From the NCBI GenBank assembly GCA_002150815.3, contig NDFF03000177.1:1-35261 (forward strand): 35,261 nt of DNA. The letters run 5' to 3'. Made by a program: the position numbers and the translations under genes. The stretch is from Grammothele lineata. Lineage: Eukaryota; Basidiomycota; Agaricomycetes; Polyporales; Polyporaceae. Positions 1-7,563 of the stretch are shown here, in pieces; within the stretch, counting starts at the first letter, position 1, and every line of letters starts with the position of its first letter. The notes below the pieces were generated by a model, which was not told the origin of the DNA, made no database searches, and saw only the letters and a list, made by a program, of their open reading frames with translations.

Positions 1-381
1 TCAATGCAGATTGTAGCCGCATTTTTGACCCACCTAATGCGCCCGTAATAGGTGGGCTAGTGCTTGTTTACTAGCAGGGGGTCAAATGGGGCATGATCCC
101 CCATCAGACCTTGAATAGCTCTTGCAATGTTTACGTCCCCTGCACGCGAAAGGGCGCGTTTGAAAGGTGTGCTCAAGGGCTTTAAAACGCGACCTTTCGC
201 GAGAGAATCCGTCCACGCGTTCCCGAGATAGGGTATCTGCTCCTCCTGGGTAGCACCAGGGGAAGCAGGTGTATCTTGGGCAAATGTGGACGGATTCTGG
301 CCGTTCTTTTTGTGTTTTGCGCGCCTTGAAGAGTACTATTAAGGGGGATACGCGCGCTGGCGCGCGCATTTGATTTGCACC
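1..381 (+). repeat. Left arm of the 381-bp inverted repeat
   Basis: Base n pairs with base 2131-n for all of 1-381; pairing breaks at 382/1749. Inside the arm, AGAATCCGTCCAC (204-216) and its reverse complement (286-298) form a sub-hairpin. A short palindromic unit with ends CCCACCT and AGGTGGG lies at 29-57. The 95-codon ORF in this arm is the same as the one in the right arm and is interpreted as a by-product of the repeat. Confidence 0.85.
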
Positions 382-1749
382 ATAGGGAGAGAGGGTAATC
401 CTCCCCCTTTCACCAGGCTAGGGAGGATTATCTCCCTCAATTCTGGCTCGTTTCACTTCATTCTTTTTGCACTTTGTACATGTATTCAAACCCATTTAGG
501 GATAGTATAAACGCATATAGATTTTCCCAGGCTAGTGCCTCCAAGTAGAGAATACTGTTTACAGCCCACTCTCTCTTCATCTATGTCTAGTGCCTTTGAA
601 AATTACCCAGGCATTTCCAGACTTTGTACACTGATTTTACTCACAAAGTTTAAGCAGTTGCACCACTCAGAATATCCATAACATGTCACAGAATCACAGG
701 GCATACATGTTCTCCTCCTCACCTCATATAGGAGGAGAACATGCTATATCTCAGCAACCACTACACCTATCAACAAGCGGTTTCTTTTATCACTTACATG
801 CTGTTTTCTTCTATCTATTCCCCAAGTTTCATTACAATCGGATGGTGCGATGTCTTATAAGTCCCTTATCAGCTAGGCAGCCTGCACCTTCCAAATGCGG
901 TAGGTACCCACCAAAACACCCATGGAGAAAGATCTAAGCCCCAGACAAATAATCGGATGATTGTAACGTAATCAGCGACCAAAAGAACGGTAGGGAAGAT
1001 ACTTACATGAATGGAAGGGTGGGAGGGAGGGGCTAGGGTGAGATGTGGGTGGTTTGTTGTGAGGAAGAATACAGGATTCCGTGTGCATGCAGTGCACATC
1101 TGCTGTGGCTGAGCCTCTGGCCAGAACATTTTAATGCTACTCCCTCATTTCTCCACCGTTTCTCTTCATTCTTTTTGCATCTTGTAGGCACCATTAGTCG
1201 GTCTCATTTCCGGGTATTTGCAGTATAATCAACTGTCATGTATATGTATGGTGAAGGTGGACATTTTGAAACTGATAAGGATCTCAGGGTCTTATACTGA
1301 GGTTGATAAGAGATATGAATCATTGGAAACATAGTCTGATTATACCCAAACAAGCTACAGAAAACCGCTTGTCCATACCTATCTCTGAACTGAAGTTATA
1401 GGTGATGTACCACAGGAGGAGGACATATGTTTAGAGGGGTATGGGTTGTTTTGACTGCAATGGTGGCATCAATATATTTACTGCATGGATCCACAGTACA
1501 AGGGGAAACTTACTTGAAGTTAATCGGGCAATATTTGGTAGAGATATGGATGAGGAAAGGTAGCTGTGGCTGAGCCATCACTGTACTCACCATACAATGA
1601 TATGACAACGCATCTTTGGCGCGTTTAATGTCCTAGATTGTGGCTGATAAGCACTACAAGCTACAATAAAAACGAAGGGAAACGAATAAGAACTGAGGAA
1701 GATAGATCTCCCCTGTGTGGTGGCTGGGGAGGGTGTTACCCCTTCCTGG

Positions 1750-2130
1750 GGGTGCAAATCAAATGCGCGCGCCAGCGCGCGTATCCCCCTTAATAGTACT
1801 CTTCAAGGCGCGCAAAACACAAAAAGAACGGCCAGAATCCGTCCACATTTGCCCAAGATACACCTGCTTCCCCTGGTGCTACCCAGGAGGAGCAGATACC
1901 CTATCTCGGGAACGCGTGGACGGATTCTCTCGCGAAAGGTCGCGTTTTAAAGCCCTTGAGCACACCTTTCAAACGCGCCCTTTCGCGTGCAGGGGACGTA
2001 AACATTGCAAGAGCTATTCAAGGTCTGATGGGGGATCATGCCCCATTTGACCCCCTGCTAGTAAACAAGCACTAGCCCACCTATTACGGGCGCATTAGGT
2101 GGGTCAAAAATGCGGCTACAATCTGCATTG
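1750..2130 (-). repeat. Right arm of the 381-bp inverted repeat
   Basis: Exact reverse complement of 1-381. Directly outside it, at 2134-2161, lies one more copy of the CACCTAATGCGCCC/AATAGGTGGG unit that is also inside both arms (29-57 and 2074-2102). The element may therefore extend beyond 2130, or have inserted next to a related sequence. Confidence 0.85.
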
Positions 2131-2570
2131 AATGCACCTAATGCGCCCCCAATAGGTGGGGAACTGATCGAGCTATAAGTTCAATGGGGTCTCCCCAAAA
2201 ACCAAAAAAAGCGCCCAAAGCGCGCGCAAGGGGCGGGAGGGCGCGCGCGGGGGGCGCAGGGGGCGGGAAAGTGCGCGGAATTGATGGGAAGGTGCGTGGG
2301 ATTAATGGGAAGGTGCCCAGGATAGGCACGGGGTGGGCAGCCACCCGGGAAATCCGGGGATTAGATCCCTAGGCTGTTATCTGCAGAGATAAGCCAATCT
2401 GGCTTATCTGCCCACTGATAACAAGCCCCCGGAGGGCTGCCTGCTGCATTAGGCAGGTCCCCCGGATCTCCCGGAACTTGGTGATGCATCACACAGATAG
2501 CCTGGAGAAATTGCATAACACTTTTGGGCAGTAGCCTGTACTTGATGTATCAGGTTTACAACAGCTGCTG
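2131..2570. other. Gene-free spacer with small repeats and hairpins
   Basis: No gene is seen. After the extra subterminal unit (2134-2161) there is a GC-rich stretch (about 2220-2270). Then come imperfect tandem units of about 20 bp built on GGGAAGGTGCG (about 2267-2320). A 10-bp stem follows, AGATAAGCCA at 2387-2396 and its complement at 2400-2409, with a 3-nt loop. These look like transposon end or spacer sequences, but I cannot assign them to a family. Confidence 0.5.
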
Positions 2571-3104
2571 CTAATCGAGCATTTGTTTGAGCACTTGTGC
2601 TGTCGAGCGGACGTTTGCTCGAGCATCTGTTGGGGCATTCGTCAGGTCGAGCGGACGTCCGCTCGATGGGGCTGAACGTGTATCTGGGGAGACCCCTATG
2701 GAGCGGACGTCCGCTCAAACCGCTCATAGGCTGCGGAGCGGACGTCCGCTCGATGACAAAGATGATCACTCTGACCGGTGAACGTGTGCTCGACATGGTG
2801 ATCGAGCGGACATCCGCTCGACGGGGCTGAACGTCTGTCTGCGGAGACTCCCGTCGAGCGGATGTCCGCTCGATCACCATGTCGAGCACACGTTCACCGG
2901 TCAGAGTGATCATCTTTGTCATCGAGCGGACGTCCGCTCCGCAGCCTATGAGCGGTTTGAGCGGACGTCCGCTCCATAGGGGTCTCCCCAGATACACGTT
3001 CAGCCCCATCGAGCGGACGTCTGCTCGACCTGACGAATGCCCCAACAGATGCTCGAGCGAACGTCCGCTCGACAGCACAAGTGCTCAAACAAATGCTCGA
3101 TTAG
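2571..3104. repeat. Giant hairpin: 255-bp inverted arms with 24-nt loop
   Basis: Arm 2571-2825 is the reverse complement of 2850-3104, with a loop at 2826-2849. By eye only two positions differ (2616 against 3059, and 2653 against 3022). Both are C-to-T changes at CpG on the plus strand, and both would still be G-U pairs in RNA. The arms carry the 16-bp palindrome GAGCGGACGTCCGCTC or one-base variants at 2605, 2649, 2701, 2736 and 2804, mirrored at 2856, 2924, 2959, 3011 and 3055. A related half-copy lies outside at 3156-3169. The loop resembles part of the arm: 2824-2871 is similar to 2668-2716. The ORFs here are symmetric translations of the repeat and are not genes. Confidence 0.9.
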
Positions 3105-3210
3105 CACTTCACTAATCACAGCGGTTCAGATACATATCCAACCATATGCGCGATCGAGCGGACGTTCGCCGGAATCCACTCTTGATGGGCAGCATGTCTA
3201 TGTCTAACCT

Positions 3211-3504
3211 TCAACTAACCCTGAGTGTATTTAAAAAACCTCTATCAATTGGAGCTTGCTGAGCGGAAGTGGCAGGGATATCTGCGATGGATTGCGCCTG
3301 TGAGGAGTGAGGTTGTTGGGCTCTGGCGATGGCCTCCTTCGCTTCCACGTCCGTCAGACGCGCCGTTGGATGGATAGCTTTGAGACGTTTTTGAACGCAT
3401 TCATAAATACGCCGTTGTATCTGTGTGAATGAATATATGCACACACATTATAAGATTCCAACAAAGTACTGAGAGAGAAAAATATACGGACCTACCTGTC
3501 TCAT
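3211..3504 (-). CDS. Possible two-exon mini-gene, 72 aa, unknown function
   Basis: Candidate exon 1 is 3504-3496 (ATG AGA CAG) and exon 2 is 3420-3211. The 75-nt intron (3495-3421) starts GTAGGT, ends CACAG and is phase 0. The joined product starts MRQIQRRIYE, continues with a charged, probably helical stretch (VEAKEAIARAQQ), and ends in a Gln/Ser/Ala-rich tail. I recognise no family. It sits between the giant hairpin and the first palindrome array, so it could equally be the last exon of a decayed gene whose upstream part was replaced by repeats. The splice signals are reasonable, but the exon is short and there is no homology support. Confidence 0.28.
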
Positions 3505-3572
3505 AATATATGTGGTACGCGACCCGTGTGATTATTTAAGCTGTATCATGTATTCACATAAGTCACCATGGT

Positions 3573-3810
3573 CAACACTCGCGGCGTGCCGCGAGTGTCG
3601 CAAGAATGCTGCAACGCTAGCGGCGTGCCGCGAGCGTAGCATGTTTAGTGCAACACTAGCGGCGTGCCGCGAGCGTAGCATAATTCGTGCTACGCTAGCG
3701 GCGTGCTGCGAGTGTTGCATCACCAGAGTGCCAATAATGGTCGCGCGAACGTACGATGCACAACTGATCTCGCCGGCACGTGCAACACTCGCGGCATGCC
3801 GCGAGTGTTG
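3573..3810. repeat. Palindrome array A (five copies, first four about 39 bp apart)
   Basis: Five copies of an approximately 30-bp imperfect palindrome with arms GCAACACTCGCGGC and GCCGCGAGTGTTGC lie at 3573-3600, 3611-3640, 3650-3679, 3689-3718 and 3782-3810. The first four are spaced by 9-10 nt. Arms come in two flavours, with outer ends GCAAC/GTTGC or GCTAC/GTAGC, and some copies combine one of each. The array starts about 105 bp after the stop codon of the minus-strand gene ending at 3915. The same family recurs at 6091-6466. It is not a CRISPR array: the spacers are far too short and the host is a eukaryote. Confidence 0.85.
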
Positions 3811-3914
3811 TTCCCACGCTCGAGTTAACCACGACCGCGTTCGTACATTCCGTGTGACGCCGCTAACGCTGTCTCTCGTCTCCAGGGCTGCGCCTCTTCG
3901 TCCCCGCGATCCCA

Positions 3915-4479
3915 TTAAGATCCCTGCAGTATCGATATGTACATAGCCCGTTCCGCCGCAAGCTCCTGCAGCGACGAGTCGATCGAGTGCACGATCGTCT
4001 GGTGCGCGGTGTCGCTCTCAGCGTCGAACGTCTGCACAGGGTCCTCCAGATCCCGCTTCACCTCGTCGAACAATCGTCCCACCCACTCACGCTCCCGTTC
4101 GTACACGGATTGCAGCCCCTCCCGTGCAGCAGCCTCGGCCTCCTCTCCGTGAAGCACACGGAACACAGCCCTCATCCCCGCACCGCTCATCCATCCAAGA
4201 TGCTCCGCGATCGGCGAGTCCCCCAGATCAGCCAGCCCTCTCCCCACTCCTGAGCCCTCCACGTTAGAGTTCGTCTACGTGAGTTCAGTATCACATCATC
4301 GCTCACGTACAACCTAACGTTCTCGCTCACCTCTGCCCCAGACCCGCCCGTACCGCTCGCCGCGTCGTGATACGTCTCCTCATCGGACCACATCGCGCCC
4401 TCCTCATCGTTAACGTAAGTAAGTATCTTGTCCCCCTTGCCGATCAACAGGCACTCACCTCGCGCCCTTCGCCCTCCAT
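3915..4479 (-). CDS. Uncharacterised 152-aa helical protein (left gene of divergent pair)
   Basis: Proposed exons are 4479-4459, 4402-4307 and 4256-3915. Introns are 4458-4403 (GTGAGT...GATGAG, 56 nt) and 4306-4257 (GTGAGC...GTGGAG, 50 nt). Both have a TTAAC or CTAAC branch site only about 8 nt before the AG, and both are phase 0. The protein starts MEGEGRE, then has an acidic Ser/Gly stretch to about residue 39. A probably helical domain of about 110 residues follows, rich in Glu, Arg and Ala, with segments such as EREREWVGRLFDEVKRDLED and SIDSSLQELAAERAMY. There is no signal peptide, membrane segment or family I recognise. A TATAAAAG sequence lies on this strand at 4587-4580, about 100 bp before the ATG. 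The gene is divergent from the 290-aa gene, and palindrome array A lies just past its stop. An alternative 3' splice site for intron 2 (CTCAG at 4250) leads to a stop or a wrong frame. Confidence 0.55.
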
Positions 4480-4780
4480 CGTCTGAGTGCTCTTGCTAAC
4501 CAGTGGCATCCCTGTAGGGCTCGCGTGAACGTTCACAGGCAAAGGATGCCCGCCCGCACACTCCGTTCCCGTGCTACCTCTTTTATAGCTACCTCCTCGC
4601 TTCTTCTTCCCACACAGTCCACATGCTAACCTCCGGATTTCAGATTCGACTTATCCGTTCCATCGCCCTTCTTTCTCCCTCTAGGTCCCCTCCTCTCAAA
4701 ACTCGCCCCTGCCCTCCCTCTTCCCCCCGCTTCTCTCTCCCCTCCTCCCACTCGCCCTTTCTCCTCCTGTCCTCTCAGCC
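4480..4780. promoter_or_regulatory. Shared divergent promoter
   Basis: This 301-bp interval separates the start codons of two divergent genes. TATAAAAG reads leftwards at 4587-4580, suitably placed for the minus-strand gene. The plus-strand side has a long C/T-rich tract (about 4655-4780) running up to the ATG, the usual look of a fungal core promoter without a strong TATA box. Transcription starts cannot be placed from sequence alone. Confidence 0.5.
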
Positions 4781-5939
4781 ATGTCCATCGACAACCTTCC
4801 CCCCGCCGACGATGCCCCAGCCCCCGAGCTACTCGGATGGGTCCCTGGCACCACCGCAACCCCCATCTCTGAGGTATGTATTCACTCCCCTGCCCTCTCG
4901 TCTTCGCTTCATCGGCTTCTCCCCTCCTAGCAATTCGTCAATAGGCCCATCCAATACCCCCACAGCGCGAACGACTTGGCAACTTGGGTACGTCTCTTCA
5001 CCTTCCGTTCTCTGCATGTCCATACTAACGCATTCCTAACAGATCTCCCTCGTAGAGGACCCGGTCTTTCCTCTCCCGGTCGTTACTCGCCCTGACACTA
5101 CGATCCCCCCGACCGCCGGTACAGCCGAACGCACGCACCGCGACTCTGAGGCACTCTGGGCCTGGGTGCGTGTTTTCTCGTTCCCTACTTGTTCCGATAT
5201 TCACGCCCCTACCTCCGCAGGCTTCCAGATATTATTCCAATGCTCCTCTCACTCCTCGCTCTGGCTCGAACACCCCTTCCGGCACCCACGCTCTCCAACC
5301 CGTCGTCTCTCCAGACCCCTCCGTAAGCCTTTTTGGTTCTTGAATCAATGCGTTTACCTATCTGACTATCATTTCTCATTTCTAGGACAATTCTTCTGAC
5401 AGCGACAGCCAAGACAGCCACGACAGCAATGACAGCAACGACAGCAACGACAACCTTTCCAACAACTCGCACGACTCCGGCAGTGACAACGTCGTCACCG
5501 ACGGCACCCCCTACACCGATAGCGACGCGAATGGCAGCGATGACACCGACCGCTCCTTCGCCTCTACCTCGGTACGTCCTTTATCGCATTCGCATTCAAT
5601 AGCGTACTCATTCCCTCCCCTACATAGTCTTCCCGGAACACCCACTCGTCCTTCCACAGCTTCGACAGCGACGAATCCATCACCGACGTCTGGGCTCTCT
5701 ACCCCAACCTAGCGCGCATGTCCCGTTTCGAGCCCGAGCTCGCCACCATCGCCGACAGAATGCAGGCCGATTTGGGGGAGCTGCGTTGGCTTCGCAACGT
5801 ACGTCGTACGTCTACTGTTAGTTTGTCCGAGGAGAACGATAGGCGTCAGCTTGAACGCATGCGTATTTTGAACATTGCGCTTACCGACGATGAGGCTGCT
5901 TTGATCGAACTTCTGCAGGAGACCATGGCTGAGGTGTAG
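4781..5939 (+). CDS. Uncharacterised 290-aa protein with Asp/Ser/Asn-rich segment (right gene of divergent pair)
   Basis: Six exons: 4781-4873, 4931-4987, 5043-5165, 5221-5322, 5386-5571 and 5628-5939. The introns are 54-63 nt, start GTATGT, GTACGT, GTGCGT, GTAAGC or GTACGT, and all end in AG. Every exon length is a multiple of three, so all five introns are phase 0. The product has a Pro/Ala-rich N-terminus (MSIDNLPPADDAPAPELLGW), a low-complexity middle, and a highly acidic Asp/Ser/Asn run in exon 5 (about residues 126-187) made of repeated DSND-like units. The C-terminal 100 residues are probably helical (RFEPELATIADRMQADLGEL, later DDEAALIELLQETMAEV). I recognise no domain. The consistent frame through six exons with good splice signals is the main support. 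Palindrome array B starts about 150 bp past the stop. The protein could be nuclear or act as a disordered scaffold, but that is only a guess from composition. Confidence 0.72.
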
Positions 5940-6090
5940 TCTCCCTTGCTTTGTTGGAATCAATTGCGTCGGTGAAGTCTTTTGTATAAATGTACTACTA
6001 CGAATGTTGTATGAACGCTCCCCACTCTGAATAGTTAACCACCCGTCCCATAGCCGATAGTATTGATCTATATATGGCAATGATGGCACT

Positions 6091-6466
6091 TGCAACACTC
6101 GCGGCACGCCACTAATGTCGGCTCAGACAAGATAAATGCACGAAACGATATACATACAACACTCGCGGCGTGCCGCTAGTGTTGGCTGTGATGACGATGC
6201 TACACTCGTGGCGTGCCGCTAACGTTGCAACACTCGCGGCGCGCCGCCAGCGTATTGTATAAATGATAATATGCATCCGCATGTGTGCATGCAACACTCG
6301 CGGCGTGCCGCTAGTGTTGCAACTGAAACTCATATGTCACGACACGTACGGAAGGTTCTATGCAACACTGGCGGCACGCCGCCAGTGTATAACGTTCATC
6401 ACTCATGTATGTCATTTGCCATTATACGAGAATGGTGCTACACTGGTCAGCTGCCGCCAGTATAGC
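6091..6466. repeat. Palindrome array B (seven copies of the array A family)
   Basis: Copies lie at 6091-6120, 6157-6184, 6199-6228, 6227-6257, 6291-6320, 6361-6390 and 6437-6466. They share the core CGGC(G/A)(T/C)GCCG and outer ends CAACACT/AGTGTTG with array A, but spacing is irregular and the copies are more diverged; the first and last are the most decayed. The copy at 6361 has CTGGCGGC paired with GCCGCCAG, where other copies have CTCGCGGC and GCCGCGAG, a matched change in both arms. The array begins about 150 bp after the plus-strand stop codon, mirroring array A on the other side of the gene pair. Confidence 0.82.
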
Positions 6467-6887
6467 AAAAATCCTATAAAAGTCTATCCATAGTGTATCC
6501 GTAACCCTTATGGGTTAGCTTTTCGCCCTCTCAATTGTCTAGAACATTCTAGGCGCCTGCGGCCAGAACGGTCCGGGCAATGACGTCATGGTCTAGGCCG
6601 TATCTATTTTAGGTCTATTGCAAATACCTATTCTTGGAATTGCAAATTAGATCAGTCAGCACAGTCTTGGCATGTGTCATTCACCATTACTGTTGTATTA
6701 CTAACAGCTACAGAAATAGGGAGCCAATCAGCAAAGAGGGGCCGAGCGTAAGTCGTGTTCGGCCCGATAGTTCTATCGTTCAGATAAGCTGATTGAGTCT
6801 GATATCATCTGGTATCACTGTCTGAATAGGTCTGATGAGGCGTATAAAGCCGAAAGGACCTGCCTGGGTTTGCCCCCAGGTTCTTAC
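6467..6887. other. Gene-free stretch
   Basis: No gene is seen. The stretch contains a TGACGTCA palindrome (6581-6588), a CCAAT box (6724-6728), a short stem-loop around 6765-6779 (CGATAG, TTC, CTATCG-like) and a palindromic AACCC/GGGTT motif near 6503-6516. None can be tied to a particular gene. Confidence 0.4.
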
Positions 6888-7563
6888 CTATTCGGCCGTC
6901 TCCTCACTCGCTCGACCTCGCTTCGCTCGGTCTCGCTCGTTCGTCGACGACCTCCCTAACCTAACCTTGATTTTGCGAGTGAGTGGAGATGCGGGGGGGT
7001 TGTACTGTTTCTTGGCAGGCTACGAAATGATATGGATGGGTCCGAAACAGATAATAGATGTGACATACCGAGGTGTGATCATCTGGTTCTTCAAACCAGC
7101 TCATGCCCTCATCATCAGCCTCCTCTGGGAACCCAGCATGATACTGCACTGCAGAGTTGGCACCAGAGAACTGCTGCTGTATCTGAAGAGGTGGCGGAAT
7201 GGGGTTTGATGGCTCTGGGTGGCGAAGGGGAGAGAACTGTCGAGAGAACTGTTGGCTAAGGTGCGGGTGACCATGGGTGTGCTGAGGAATGCTGGGGATG
7301 CGAAAGCCGTGGTACTGGTGGGGAGAACGACGCATTATTGTATTGGGAGAATGATTAAAGGGTGGGGCAAGGTTCTCGCGATGTTGCTCTGGAGCTCGGA
7401 AGCCATAGTGTTGGGGATGCTGAGGCTGGGGCACATATGGCGGGGGAGCTTCGGGTGGAGCCTGCCAGCGAGCCTCGAGGTTGCCAGAGTCTTGTGCATT
7501 AACAGAGAATGTATAGTTGGCTGGAAAGACAAAGCCGTTGATATTGGTGTTGTGCTGCTGCAT
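6888..7563 (-). CDS. Possible Pro/His/Gln-rich protein, 208 aa, unknown function
   Basis: Exon 1 is 7563-7069 (165 codons). It starts at an ATG in a good context (GACACCATG) and ends at a strong 5' splice site, TCG|GTATGT. A 49-nt phase-0 intron (7068-7020, ending TTTCGTAG) leads to exon 2, 7019-6888, which stays in frame to a TAG. The protein starts MQQHNTNINGFVFPANYTFS, is then rich in Pro, His, Gln and Ser, has an acidic patch near the exon junction (EEADDEGMSWFEEPDD), and ends in a basic tail of about 43 residues (KKQYN, TRKIKVR, RDRAKRGR). The basic tail suggests nuclear or nucleic-acid contact. The intron has no obvious consensus branch site. No family is recognised; it may be a lineage-restricted gene or part of a repeat. 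Confidence 0.42.

Larger units (their letters stand above)
1..2130. mobile_element. Non-coding inverted-repeat (foldback/MITE-like) element
   Basis: Two arms, 1-381 and 1750-2130, are exact reverse complements of each other. They enclose about 1.37 kb with no coherent ORF on either strand. Just inside the arms the two sides still resemble each other weakly (around 382-440 and 1700-1749), so only the outer part is perfectly matched. The core holds a 14-bp hairpin (706-719 with 730-743) and a diverged direct repeat around TTCATTCTTTTTGCA (about 458-472 and 1164-1178). No transposase is visible, so this would be a non-autonomous element if it is mobile. The left end coincides with the window edge, so the true terminus and any target-site duplication cannot be judged. 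The mobile nature is inferred from the structure. Confidence 0.7.

Noticed and set aside
82..369. 95-codon ORF in the left arm, identical to one in the right arm
   Set aside because: Identity follows from the arms being exact inverted copies; there is no domain, and nothing suggests expression.
2449..3078. 209-codon minus-strand ORF and its plus-strand twins
   Set aside because: They are translations of the near-perfect inverted repeat; the same peptide appears on both strands, so this is repeat symmetry and not coding.
3573..3810. CRISPR-like array (regular palindromic repeats)
   Set aside because: Spacers are only 9-10 nt, there are no cas genes, and the host is clearly a eukaryote.
3532..3915. 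127-codon minus ORF and 144-codon plus ORF over array A
   Set aside because: The repeated RHAASVA and TLAACRE peptides are just the palindromes read in frame.
6501..6518. Telomere-like TAACCC/GGGTTA sequence
   Set aside because: Only one inverted pair is present, not a tandem array, so there is no telomeric meaning.
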